Positions 1-10,901 of a stretch of DNA of 64,000 bases are shown piece after piece. Source of the stretch: an uncultured Pelagibacteraceae bacterium (GTDB lineage Bacteria; Pseudomonadota; Alphaproteobacteria; Pelagibacterales; Pelagibacteraceae); the NCBI GenBank assembly GCA_902627735.1, contig CACOKI010000001.1, forward strand, positions 62,001 to 126,000, given 5' to 3'. The position numbers and the translations under genes are program-made. Position 1 is the first letter of the stretch. The number at the start of each line of letters is the position of its first letter. Below the pieces are notes generated by a model. The model saw only the letters and a list, made by a program, of their open reading frames with translations. It did not search any database and had not been told where the DNA came from.

Positions 1-1
1 T

Positions 2-163
2 ATTGAAATGGTCAAAGATAAGCCCGTAACAGAAAAAGAATTAATAAGTTTTTGTAAGGAAACACTGGCAGGATTCAAGGTGCCAAAACAAGTAGTTTTT
101 TGTGATTTACCAAAAACTTCAACTGGTAAAATTCAGAAGTTTGAGCTTAGAAAAAAATTTTAG
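2..163 (+). CDS. Acyl-CoA synthetase C-terminus (partial; probable MMPA-CoA ligase DmdB)
   Basis: This is the last 53 codons of a gene that begins before the window and ends with TAG at 161-163. It reads as the C-terminal subdomain of an AMP-forming acyl-CoA synthetase: after a helix and the segment FKVPKQVVF comes the family A10 motif PKTSTGKIQK, whose lysine is catalytic in the adenylation half-reaction. It lies directly upstream of an alpha/beta hydrolase and dmdA on the same strand. In SAR11 genomes the ligase next to dmdA is DmdB, which makes the CoA thioester of methylmercaptopropionate, the DmdA product. The family call is secure. The DmdB call is inferred from position, because a propionyl- or other acyl-CoA ligase would look the same in this tail. 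Confidence 0.8.
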   Translation: MEMVKDKPVTEKELISFCKETLAGFKVPKQVVFCDLPKTSTGKIQKFELRKKF

Positions 164-171
164 GTAATTAA

Positions 172-948
172 TTGATATTTCAAATAGACAATAAAAGTAT
201 TTATGCATCTGATGCAGGACAAGGCATTGACTCTGATAAAGAAACTATTGTATTTTTACATGGCAGTGGTCTCACTCATATAGTTTGGTCCCTGACAGAA
301 CAGTTTTTTTCAAATAAAAATTTTAATGTATTATCTATTGATTTGCCTGGACATGGGAATTCAGATGGGCCTTGTTTAGATAGTATTGAAAAAATTGCTG
401 ATTGGTTAGAAAAAGTATTCAGTAAATTGAATTTGAATAATCTAGTTTTGGTTGGTCACTCTCAAGGTTGTTTAGAAGTACTTGAGTATGCTTATAAATA
501 TAAAAACAAGTTAAAAAAATTAGTTTTTATTGGGGGTTCAAATAAAATGCCTGTTCACTCTGATTTGATAGAGTTAGCTGAAAATGGTGATTCTGATGCT
601 GTAAAATTAATGATGAAATGGGGCTATGAAGGTTCTAAAAAATTTATAGGTGGAAATCCAATAGAAAAAATTATTCAATCACCAAGAGATATAAGTGAAA
701 TATTGGCTGTTGATTTAAAAGCGTGTAACAATTATTTGAATGGTTTTGAGGCTTCAAAAACAATAAATCTTCCATCTTTGTTTATTTTAGGTGAATTGGA
801 CAAAATGGTCAATTTAGAGGCAGGGAAAAAATTTTCAAATTTAATTAAAAATTCGACAACTCATGTGATAAGTGGATCAGGTCATATGATTATGATTGAA
901 AAAGCTTTTGAAATGAGAGAAAAGATTTTTGAATTTTTAAAATCATGA
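172..948 (+). CDS. Alpha/beta hydrolase of unknown substrate in the DMSP cluster
   Basis: A 258-residue single-domain alpha/beta hydrolase with no signal peptide, so probably cytoplasmic. The oxyanion HG follows strand 3 (residues 30-31), the nucleophile elbow GHSQG puts Ser97 in place, Asp210 lies in LGELDKM, and His238 lies in SGSGHM; the triad looks complete. The start is a TTG at 172, supported by a short AGGT ribosome-binding sequence at 162-165 overlapping the upstream stop; no ATG is better placed. It sits between the acyl-CoA ligase and dmdA and overlaps dmdA by four bases (ATGA), so the three are probably co-transcribed. Its substrate cannot be read from sequence. An esterase or thioesterase acting on a DMSP-pathway intermediate is possible but is only inference. 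Confidence 0.82.
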   Translation: MIFQIDNKSIYASDAGQGIDSDKETIVFLHGSGLTHIVWSLTEQFFSNKNFNVLSIDLPGHGNSDGPCLDSIEKIADWLEKVFSKLNLNNLVLVGHSQGCLEVLEYAYKYKNKLKKLVFIGGSNKMPVHSDLIELAENGDSDAVKLMMKWGYEGSKKFIGGNPIEKIIQSPRDISEILAVDLKACNNYLNGFEASKTINLPSLFILGELDKMVNLEAGKKFSNLIKNSTTHVISGSGHMIMIEKAFEMREKIFEFLKS

Positions 949-2054
949 AAAATTATTCAATTGCAAAATCAAGAAGAGTAAGAAGTTCTCCATATACTTC
1001 AAGAATAGAAAAGCAAGGAGTTACAGCATATACTGTCTACAACCATATGTTATTACCTGCAGCTTTTGGCTCAATAGAAGAGTCTTGTAACCATCTTAAA
1101 AAAGATGTTCAAGTTTGGGATGTAGCTGCTGAAAGACAAGTTGAAATTATCGGGGAAGATGCAGCAAAACTTGTTCAATTAATGACTTGTAGAGATTTAT
1201 CAAAATCAAAAATAGGAAGGTGTTATTATTGTCCAATTATTGATGATGATGGAAATTTAGTTAATGATCCAGTGATTTTAAAATTATCTGAAGATAGATG
1301 GTGGATTTCAATCGCTGACTCAGATGTTATTTTTTTTGCAAAAGGTATTGCATCTGGAAATAATTTTAAAGTTAAAATTTTTGAGCCTAATGTTGATATT
1401 ATTGCGATACAAGGACCAAAATCATTTAGCTTAATGGAAAAAGTTTTTGGAAAAAAAATTGCAGAATTAAAATTTTTTGGTTTTGATTATTTTGATTTCA
1501 AAGGTGTTAAGCATTTGATTGCAAGATCTGGCTGGTCAAAACAAGGAGGTTTTGAAGTGTATGTAGAAAATACTCAATCTGGTTTGGATCTTTATGATCA
1601 TTTATTTGAAATAGGTAAAGAATTTAACTTAAAGCCTGGTTGTCCCAATCTTATAGAAAGAATTGAAAGTGGCCTTTTATCTTATGGGAATGATTTTGAT
1701 AATAACGATAATCCTTTCGAGTGTGGTTTTGAGAAGTATGTAAATTTAGACACCGATATATCTTTTTTAGGAAAAGAAAAATTAAAAAAAATTAAAAAAG
1801 AAGGCATAAAGCGAAAATTAATGGGTGTTTATATCGACACTGATAAAATTAATTTAACTAAATCTTTAAATATTAAGGATGATAGAGATAATTTTATTGG
1901 TGATCTTAGATCAGCTTGTTATTCGCCTCATTTTAAAAAAGTTATAGGTATAGCAATGATAAATGAGCCTTATTGTAAAGCATCTACATCAGGTTTGTTG
2001 GAAATTGAAGGAAATTCTTTTACTGTTAAAGTTTGCGATTTACCTTTCATCTAG
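945..2054 (+). CDS. dmdA: Dimethylsulfoniopropionate demethylase DmdA
   Basis: DmdA moves a methyl group from DMSP to tetrahydrofolate, giving methylmercaptopropionate and 5-methyl-THF in the cytoplasm. The 369-residue protein belongs to the GcvT/aminomethyltransferase family, and its sequence is recognisably that of the SAR11 clade enzyme: N-terminus [19 protein letters not shown], the segment [13 protein letters not shown], the stretch [20 protein letters not shown], and the C-terminal [12 protein letters not shown]. Length equals that remembered for the SAR11 protein. It overlaps the upstream hydrolase by four bases and is followed after 15 bases by asd. The product methyl-THF and reduced sulfur feed methionine metabolism, represented elsewhere in the window by metX and ahcY. 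No riboswitch or strong promoter is visible directly upstream, which fits expression from the upstream ligase operon. Confidence 0.95.
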   Translation: MKNYSIAKSRRVRSSPYTSRIEKQGVTAYTVYNHMLLPAAFGSIEESCNHLKKDVQVWDVAAERQVEIIGEDAAKLVQLMTCRDLSKSKIGRCYYCPIIDDDGNLVNDPVILKLSEDRWWISIADSDVIFFAKGIASGNNFKVKIFEPNVDIIAIQGPKSFSLMEKVFGKKIAELKFFGFDYFDFKGVKHLIARSGWSKQGGFEVYVENTQSGLDLYDHLFEIGKEFNLKPGCPNLIERIESGLLSYGNDFDNNDNPFECGFEKYVNLDTDISFLGKEKLKKIKKEGIKRKLMGVYIDTDKINLTKSLNIKDDRDNFIGDLRSACYSPHFKKVIGIAMINEPYCKASTSGLLEIEGNSFTVKVCDLPFI

Positions 2055-2069
2055 TATAAAACCTACATC

Positions 2070-3077
2070 ATGAATATTGCAATAGTTGGAGCAACTGGAA
2101 ATGTAGGAAGAAAAACGTTAGAAGTTCTTGAAAAAAAAGAACTGCCTTTCGATAATTTATATTTAGTTGCTTCATCAAAAAGTGAAGGCCAAAAAATTAT
2201 TTTTAAAGGTAAAGATCATGAGGTTTTAAATTTAGAAAATTTTGATTTTTCTAAAGTAAAAATTGCTTTTTTTGCTGCAGGAAAAAAAATCTCAGAAAAA
2301 TTTGCCGAAAAAGCTGCAAAGCATTGTTTAGTTATTGATAATTCAAGTTTTTTTAGAATGGATCCAGATGTGCCTTTAATTGTCCCCCAAGTTAATTCAA
2401 GTCATCTTGATCAAATAAAAAAAAATATTATTGCTAATCCAAATTGTTCAACAGCACAGTTAGTAATTGCTTGTAAACCTCTACATGATCTTTTTGTAAT
2501 AAAAAGAATAGTAGTCTCAACATACCAATCAGTTTCAGGTGGTGGTAAAGCACCTATGGATGAATTAATTGAACAAACTAAATTAGTTTTAGATGGTAAA
2601 AATGTAAAATCTAAAAATTTTACAAAACAAATAGCTTTTAACGCTATTCCTCATATAGATGTTTTTGCAGATGATGGTTATACAAAAGAAGAATTAAAAA
2701 TGAGCAAAGAAACAAAAAAAATTTTAGATGATAAAATTGATCTTACAGCAACATGTGTAAGATTGCCGATTTCTGTTTCACACTCAGAATCGGTTAATAT
2801 ACAATTTGAAAAATCATTTTCTCTTGAAAAAGTTAGAAGTGCATTAAATAATTTTGAAGGTTGTAAAGTTATTGATGAGAGAATTGACGGTGGGTATTCA
2901 ACACCATTGGAAGCTGAGGGAAAAGATGAAACATTTATCTCAAGAATAAGAGAAGATAAAACTATAAAAAATGGATTAAATTTATGGATAGTTTCAGATA
3001 ATCTCTTAAGAGGCGCGGCCTTGAATGCAGTAGAAATAGCTGAAACATTGATTAAAAATAATTTTTATGGAAAATAA
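2070..3077 (+). CDS. asd: Aspartate-semialdehyde dehydrogenase
   Basis: Reduces aspartyl phosphate to aspartate semialdehyde with NADPH, the branch point to lysine/diaminopimelate, threonine and methionine. The 335-residue protein shows the N-terminal nucleotide-binding loop GATGNVG (residues 7-13), the active-site cysteine in NPNCSTAQ (Cys126), and the substrate-binding Arg231 and catalytic His238 in the segment VRLPISVSHSES. Length is normal for the family. It overlaps sdhC by 11 bases, so it is probably transcribed into the sdh genes although the pathways are unrelated. A missing or extra domain is not apparent. Confidence 0.95.
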   Translation: MNIAIVGATGNVGRKTLEVLEKKELPFDNLYLVASSKSEGQKIIFKGKDHEVLNLENFDFSKVKIAFFAAGKKISEKFAEKAAKHCLVIDNSSFFRMDPDVPLIVPQVNSSHLDQIKKNIIANPNCSTAQLVIACKPLHDLFVIKRIVVSTYQSVSGGGKAPMDELIEQTKLVLDGKNVKSKNFTKQIAFNAIPHIDVFADDGYTKEELKMSKETKKILDDKIDLTATCVRLPISVSHSESVNIQFEKSFSLEKVRSALNNFEGCKVIDERIDGGYSTPLEAEGKDETFISRIREDKTIKNGLNLWIVSDNLLRGAALNAVEIAETLIKNNFYGK

Positions 3078-3450
3078 AACACCATTATCTCCTCATATCC
3101 AAATTTATAAATGGCATATCTCATCATTGGTATCTATATCACATAGAATAACAGGAATAATAAATATAATTGCAGTTACATTTATCTGCCTACTAGCTTC
3201 AATTCTTATTCTTGGTGAAACTAATTACAAATTTTTTTATTCTTTTTTAAGTTCAACTATAGGCAAATTTTTGATTTTAGGACTTATTTGGTCTTTTTCT
3301 TTTCAAATTTTGAGTGAGATAAGACACGCAATAATGGATTTAGGTTATGGATTTGAACTTAAAACAACAAAAATAACAGGTCTAATGGTAATATTTGGAT
3401 CAATAGTTTTAACTATATTTTTTTATTTAGTTGGAAAAAATTTTTTTTGA
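3067..3450 (+). CDS. sdhC: Succinate dehydrogenase cytochrome b556-type membrane anchor SdhC
   Basis: Large membrane anchor of complex II, 127 residues with three predicted membrane segments (about 30-50, 65-85, 103-124). The family N-terminus PLSPHIQIYKW and the quinone-site segment SISHRITG are present; Ser23 and Arg27 align with E. coli Ser27 and Arg31. The second conserved block RHAIMDLGYGFEL is also clear. However, the position of the heme b axial ligand (E. coli His84, in YHVVVGIRH; Paracoccus YHLLAGLRH) is Gln80 in FQILSEIRH, in a gap-free alignment by eye. The gene overlaps asd by 11 bases and is followed immediately by sdhD. The identity is clear; the missing ligand is treated as a finding. 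Confidence 0.93.
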   Translation: MENKTPLSPHIQIYKWHISSLVSISHRITGIINIIAVTFICLLASILILGETNYKFFYSFLSSTIGKFLILGLIWSFSFQILSEIRHAIMDLGYGFELKTTKITGLMVIFGSIVLTIFFYLVGKNFF

Positions 3451-3451
3451 A

Positions 3452-3775
3452 ATGATTAATGCAACCAAGAAATGGATTTTTTTAAAAATTAGTGGAATTA
3501 TATTAGTTCCTTTAATGATATGGTTTATTTTGAATTTTATAACAATTTATGATCAAGAATATTTCATTGTTGTAAATTTTTTTACAAATCCATTATCAAA
3601 GTTTTTATTTAGTTTATTTATTATAAATGCATATTTTTTTTCAGCCTTAAGTATTAGTGAGGTTTTTGAAGATTATATTAAAAATACTAAAATCAAAAAT
3701 GTCGCAAACAGAGTTTTATATGTATCAGCGGTGGTAATTCCACTAATTACAATTATATTAATATCTATATTATGA
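3452..3775 (+). CDS. sdhD: Succinate dehydrogenase membrane anchor SdhD
   Basis: Small membrane anchor of complex II, 107 residues and three membrane segments. I chose ATG at 3452, one base after the sdhC stop, giving [10 protein letters not shown]; an in-frame TTG at 3431 would add seven residues that lie inside sdhC. The quinone-site dipeptide Asp-Tyr is kept in SEVFEDYIK. The heme b ligand expected 11 residues before that Asp (E. coli His71) is Phe, and the whole protein contains no histidine. It overlaps sdhA by four bases. Identity rests on position between sdhC and sdhA, on size and topology, and on the EDY motif. Confidence 0.88.
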   Translation: MINATKKWIFLKISGIILVPLMIWFILNFITIYDQEYFIVVNFFTNPLSKFLFSLFIINAYFFSALSISEVFEDYIKNTKIKNVANRVLYVSAVVIPLITIILISIL

Positions 3776-5547
3776 ATTCATATAAAATAATTGATCATGA
3801 ATACGATGTAGTGGTTCTAGGTGCTGGAGGCTCAGGCTTGAGAGCTGCAGTTGGTTTAAGTGAAGCTGGATTAAAAACTGCATGTATTTCAAAAGTTTTT
3901 CCTACTAGAAGTCATACCTCTGCCGCTCAAGGTGGTATATCTGCTGCTTTAGGTAATATGGGTGAAGATGATTGGCGTTGGCACATGTACGATACTGTTA
4001 AAGGTGCAGATTGGTTGGGTGATCAAGATAGTATCGAATATCTTTGCAAAGAGGCTCCGAAGGCTGTAATTGAATTAGAAAAATATGGCGTACCTTTTAG
4101 TAGAACAGATGACGGCAAGATTTATCAAAGACCATTTGGTGGGATGACAAAAAATTATGGAAATGGAATAGTGCAAAGAACTTGTGCTGCAGCTGACAGA
4201 ACTGGTCATGCAATTTTACATACATTATATGGGCAAGCGCTAAAACATAAAACTGAATTCTTTATAGAATATTTTGCATTAGATTTACTAATGAAAGATG
4301 GAGCTTGTAAGGGATTGATTGCTTGGAATTTAAATGACGGAACTATTCATAGATTTAGATCTCATACTGTGATTATTGCTACAGGTGGTTATGGTAAAGT
4401 TTATTATTCAGCTACTTCTGCACATACTTGTACTGGAGATGGTAATGCTATGGTTTTAAGAGCTGGTTTACCTTTACAAGATATGGAGTTTGTACAATTT
4501 CATCCAACAGGAATTTATGGACATGGAACTTTAATAACAGAAGGAGCTAGAGGAGAGGGAGGATACCTCACGAATTCTAAAGGTGAGAGATTTATGGAAA
4601 GATATGCACCCAAAGCAAAAGATTTAGCTTCAAGAGATGTTGTTAGCAGATCTATGTCTATTGAAATAAATGAAGGCAGAGGTGTTGGAAAGGAACAAGA
4701 CCATGTTCATTTAAACTTAAGCCATTTAGATAAGGATATAATTGAAAGTAGATTACCAGGTATTACTGATGCAGCAAGATTGTTTGCTAATGTAGATGTA
4801 ACTAAAGAGCCAATACCAGTTGTCCCAACGGTTCATTACAATATGGGAGGTATTCCAACAAATTACAAAGCTGAAGTGTTAACTGTAAATGGTTCAGAAA
4901 AAACAGTTCCAGGATTAATGGCAATAGGAGAAGCAGCATGTGTTTCAGTTCATGGTGCAAATAGACTTGGCTCAAACTCATTAATTGATTTAGTAGTTTT
5001 TGGAAGAGCAGCAGCAAAAAGAGCAGCAGAACTTATTAAACCTGGAATGCCTCATGAAGAAATAAGCGAAACTGAAACTCAAAAATGTTTAGATCGATTT
5101 GATAAAATAAGAAATGCTAATGGTAATGTTGGCACAGCAGAATTGAGACTTTCAATGCAAAAAACAATGCAATCTAAATGTGCAGTATTTAGAAGTGAAA
5201 AAACTCTTAAAGAGGGAGTAGATGAAATAAGAAAAACTTATGATGGTTTAGATAATTTGTCAGTAAAAGATAAATCATTAATATTTAATACTGATTTGGT
5301 CGAAACTTTAGAATTTGATAACTTGATCAGACAAGCAGTAGTGACAGTTAATTCTGCCTATAATAGAAAAGAAAGTCGTGGGGCACACGCAAGAGAAGAT
5401 TATCCAAGTAGAGATGATGAAAAATTTATGCAGCATACACTTGCTTGGTGTGATGGTAAAAATACAAAAATAAGTTATAGAGAAGTACATAAGTCTACTT
5501 TGACAAATGAAGTTCAATATTTTCCACCTCAAGAAAGAGTTTATTAA
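3772..5547 (+). CDS. sdhA: Succinate dehydrogenase flavoprotein subunit
   Basis: Oxidises succinate to fumarate on covalently bound FAD at the cytoplasmic face of the membrane. The 591-residue protein has the FAD dinucleotide loop GAGGSG (17-22), the covalent flavin histidine His48 in [10 protein letters not shown], the active-site segment FHPTG (243-247), and the catalytic arginine around 288 in LASRDVVSR. The C-terminal [16 protein letters not shown] block is typical. Length is normal. It overlaps sdhD by four bases and sdhB by one, so translation of the operon is tightly coupled. Confidence 0.97.
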   Translation: MNSYKIIDHEYDVVVLGAGGSGLRAAVGLSEAGLKTACISKVFPTRSHTSAAQGGISAALGNMGEDDWRWHMYDTVKGADWLGDQDSIEYLCKEAPKAVIELEKYGVPFSRTDDGKIYQRPFGGMTKNYGNGIVQRTCAAADRTGHAILHTLYGQALKHKTEFFIEYFALDLLMKDGACKGLIAWNLNDGTIHRFRSHTVIIATGGYGKVYYSATSAHTCTGDGNAMVLRAGLPLQDMEFVQFHPTGIYGHGTLITEGARGEGGYLTNSKGERFMERYAPKAKDLASRDVVSRSMSIEINEGRGVGKEQDHVHLNLSHLDKDIIESRLPGITDAARLFANVDVTKEPIPVVPTVHYNMGGIPTNYKAEVLTVNGSEKTVPGLMAIGEAACVSVHGANRLGSNSLIDLVVFGRAAAKRAAELIKPGMPHEEISETETQKCLDRFDKIRNANGNVGTAELRLSMQKTMQSKCAVFRSEKTLKEGVDEIRKTYDGLDNLSVKDKSLIFNTDLVETLEFDNLIRQAVVTVNSAYNRKESRGAHAREDYPSRDDEKFMQHTLAWCDGKNTKISYREVHKSTLTNEVQYFPPQERVY

Positions 5548-6326
5548 TGTTACAAATTAATTTACCTGAAAATTCTAAAGTAAAAAAAGGTAATTATTTC
5601 AAAGACAAAACAGGCTCAAAAAATTTACGAAAAGTAAATGTTTATAGATGGGATCCATCTACTGAAGAAGGTCCTAGAATTGATACATATGAGGTTGATA
5701 TGGACAACTGCCCTTCTAAAGTATTAGATATTTTAAATAAGATTAAAAATGAGATAGATTCAACCTTGGCATATAGAAGATCTTGCGCTCATGGAGTGTG
5801 TGGGTCTTGTGCTATGAATATTTCTGGTAAGAATGGTTTAGCTTGTACAACACCTCATGCAGAAATTAATGGTGACATTAATATCTACCCACTTCCTCAT
5901 CTAAAAGTTAAGAAGGATTTAATAGGTGATTTAGATGGTTTGTATAAACAATACAAATCAATTGAACCTTGGTTAAAATCAAATTCTAAATCAGAAACTA
6001 AAGAAATTATTCAATCAAAAGAAGATCGAGCAAAATTAGATGGTGCTTATGAGTGTATAATGTGTGCATGTTGTTCAACATCATGTCCTAGTTATTGGTG
6101 GAATGGAGATAAATATTTAGGGCCAGCAGTCTTGCTGCAAGCATATAGATGGATTATAGACAGTAGAGATGAAGAGAGACAAGCAAGATTAAAAAAAGTT
6201 GCTGATGAACTAAAATTATACCGTTGTCATACAATTCTTAACTGCACAAGTGCATGCCCAAAAGGTTTAAATCCCGCAAAAGCAATAGCAGAAATAAAAA
6301 AAATGTTAGCAACAGCTAATATTTAA
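5547..6326 (+). CDS. sdhB: Succinate dehydrogenase iron-sulfur subunit
   Basis: Carries electrons from the flavin to quinone through three iron-sulfur clusters. The 259-residue protein has Cys80, 85, 88 and 100 for the [2Fe-2S] cluster ([14 protein letters not shown]), Cys170, 173, 176 for [4Fe-4S] ([13 protein letters not shown], with Cys180 starting the next set), and Cys227, 233 and 237 in [17 protein letters not shown] for the remaining ligands. All ligands expected for the three centres are present, so electron transfer up to the quinone site should be intact even though the membrane anchors look heme-free. The start overlaps the sdhA stop by one base. It is followed by 42 bases and then mmsA. 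Confidence 0.97.
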   Translation: MLQINLPENSKVKKGNYFKDKTGSKNLRKVNVYRWDPSTEEGPRIDTYEVDMDNCPSKVLDILNKIKNEIDSTLAYRRSCAHGVCGSCAMNISGKNGLACTTPHAEINGDINIYPLPHLKVKKDLIGDLDGLYKQYKSIEPWLKSNSKSETKEIIQSKEDRAKLDGAYECIMCACCSTSCPSYWWNGDKYLGPAVLLQAYRWIIDSRDEERQARLKKVADELKLYRCHTILNCTSACPKGLNPAKAIAEIKKMLATANI

Positions 6327-6368
6327 TCAATAGACTATTAAGAATTTTTAATCTAAAAGATCGTATTC

Positions 6369-8832
<2,464 letters not shown>

Positions 8833-8833
<1 letters not shown>

Positions 8834-9993
8834 TGAATATCCACGAGCATCAAGCAAAACAAATTTTAAAAGAATTTGGAGCCGCAGTGCCTGAAGGAGT
8901 TGTTGGTTTTACGGTTGAGGAATTATTAGAGAAATGCAAGTCGTTAAAAACGGACAAATTTGTTTTAAAAGCTCAAATACATGCAGGAGGTAGAGGAAAA
9001 GCTGGTGGTGTAAAAATTTTAGATAATTTAGAAGAACTAAGAAAGTCAGCGAAAGAGCTTTTAGGAAAAAAGTTAGTTACGCATCAAACAGGACCAGAAG
9101 GTAGAGAAGTAAAAAGACTTTATGTTGAAGTTTCTTCAAAAATTGAAAAAGAATTTTATCTTTCATGCCTAGTAGATAGGGCTTCATCAAAAATTGTATT
9201 CATTTCTAGCGATCAGGGTGGAATGGATATTGAAGAGGTGGCTATAAAATCTCCTAATAAAATTTCAACGACAAAAGTTGAATTAAAAGATGAAATCTCA
9301 AACGAACAATGTGAAGAAATTATAAAGATATTTAATTTAGATGGTAGTTCAAAAATTGAAGCAATATCATTAATTAAATCATTATATAAGATGTTTATAA
9401 AAACTGATGCTAATATGGTCGAGGTAAATCCACTAATATTAACAAAAGAAAAAAAAATTGTATGTTTAGATGCTAAAGTTAATTTTGATAGTAATGCACT
9501 ATTTAGACATCCAGAAATTTTAAAGTTAAGAGATTTAAATGAGGAAGATCCTGCAGAAATTGAAGCAAGTAAATTTGATTTAGCTTATATAAAATTAGAT
9601 GGAAATATTGGGTGTATGGTTAATGGTGCTGGCTTAGCTATGGCGACAATGGATATAATTAAATTATATGGTCAAGAACCAGCAAATTTTTTAGATGTAG
9701 GTGGAGGTGCCTCTAAAGAAAAAGTTTCAGCTGCTTTTAAGATAATTCTATCAGATCAAAATGTTAAAGGAATATTAATAAATATTTTTGGAGGGATCAT
9801 GAGATGTGATGTACTTGCTCAAGGAGTTGTCGATGCAGCAAAAGAAATCAATATTAGTGTTCCACTTGTGGTTAGATTAGCGGGTACTAACTTCAAAGAG
9901 GGAAAAGAAATATTAGATAATTCAGGATTAAAATTGATCTCAGCTGAAAATCTTGATGATGCTGCAAAAAAAATAGTTGAGGCAATAAAATAG
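8833..9993 (+). CDS. sucC: Succinyl-CoA synthetase beta subunit (ADP-forming)
   Basis: With SucD it converts succinyl-CoA to succinate while making ATP or GTP. The 386-residue protein starts with the canonical MNIHEHQAKQILKEFG and carries the ATP-grasp elements LKAQIHAGGRGKAGGVK (about 45-61) and MVEVNPLI, then the C-terminal ligase domain with FLDVGGGASKEKV and NIFGGIMRCD. Length matches the family. The ATG overlaps the mdh stop by one base, and sucD starts immediately after the stop. Confidence 0.97.
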
Positions 9994-10869
9994 ATGTCGG
10001 TTTTAGTAAATAAAGAAACTAGATTAATTTGTCAGGGTTTCACGGGTAAACATGGAACATTTCATTCTGAGCAGGCAATTAAATATGGAACAAAATTAGT
10101 TGGTGGAGTTACACCAAAAAAAGGTGGGGAAAAACACCTAGGTCTTCCTGTTTTTAATACTGTAAAAGAAGCCAAAGACTCTGAAGGTGTAAATGCTACA
10201 ATGATTTATGTTCCAGCAAAATTTGCTGCAGCAGCAATTATTGAAGCGATAGATGCTTCGATCGAACTTATCGTTTGTATAACGGAAGGTATACCAATTC
10301 AAGATATGTTAAAGGTAAAGCAAAAATTATCAAAATCAAAATCTAGACTAATAGGTCCAAACTGTCCTGGAATTATAACTCCTGATGAGTGTAAGATTGG
10401 AATTATGCCAGGCAATATTCATAAAAAAGGATCTGTAGGTATAGTTTCTAGATCGGGAACTTTAACTTACGAAGCTGTCGCTCAAACTACTGAAAATGGC
10501 CTTGGGCAATCAACATGTATTGGAATTGGAGGTGATCCTATAAATGGTACAAACTTTATAGATTGTTTAGATTTATTTTTAAATGATAATGAAACTAAAT
10601 CAATTTTAATGATAGGTGAAATTGGAGGTACTGCAGAAGAAGAAGCGGCAGAGTTTGTTAAAAATCATAAGATAAAAAAACCAATTGTTGGATTTATAGC
10701 AGGAGTTACAGCTCCTCCAGGAAGACGAATGGGTCATGCAGGGGCAATTATTTCTGGAGGTAAAGGTGGTGCACAAGATAAAATAAAAAAGATGGAAGAT
10801 TGTGGCATAACTATTGCAAGCTCACCTTCTAAAATTGGTGAAACTCTTTTTGATAAATTGTCTAATTGA
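9994..10869 (+). CDS. sucD: Succinyl-CoA synthetase alpha subunit
   Basis: Forms the CoA-binding and phospho-histidine half of succinyl-CoA synthetase. The 291-residue protein has the CoA-binding N-terminus [17 protein letters not shown], the [10 protein letters not shown] segment, and the phosphorylated His248 in [11 protein letters not shown]. The start codon follows the sucC stop with no gap. A 32-base AT-rich spacer separates it from sucA; I see no clear promoter or terminator in that spacer. Confidence 0.97.
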   Translation: MSVLVNKETRLICQGFTGKHGTFHSEQAIKYGTKLVGGVTPKKGGEKHLGLPVFNTVKEAKDSEGVNATMIYVPAKFAAAAIIEAIDASIELIVCITEGIPIQDMLKVKQKLSKSKSRLIGPNCPGIITPDECKIGIMPGNIHKKGSVGIVSRSGTLTYEAVAQTTENGLGQSTCIGIGGDPINGTNFIDCLDLFLNDNETKSILMIGEIGGTAEEEAAEFVKNHKIKKPIVGFIAGVTAPPGRRMGHAGAIISGGKGGAQDKIKKMEDCGITIASSPSKIGETLFDKLSN

Positions 10870-10901
10870 AAAATTATTTTCTAAGTTTATATTAAAAAAA
10901 A

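Noticed and set aside
3431-3775. TTG start for sdhD at 3431
   Set aside because: It would add seven residues inside sdhC; ATG at 3452 directly after the sdhC stop is simpler.
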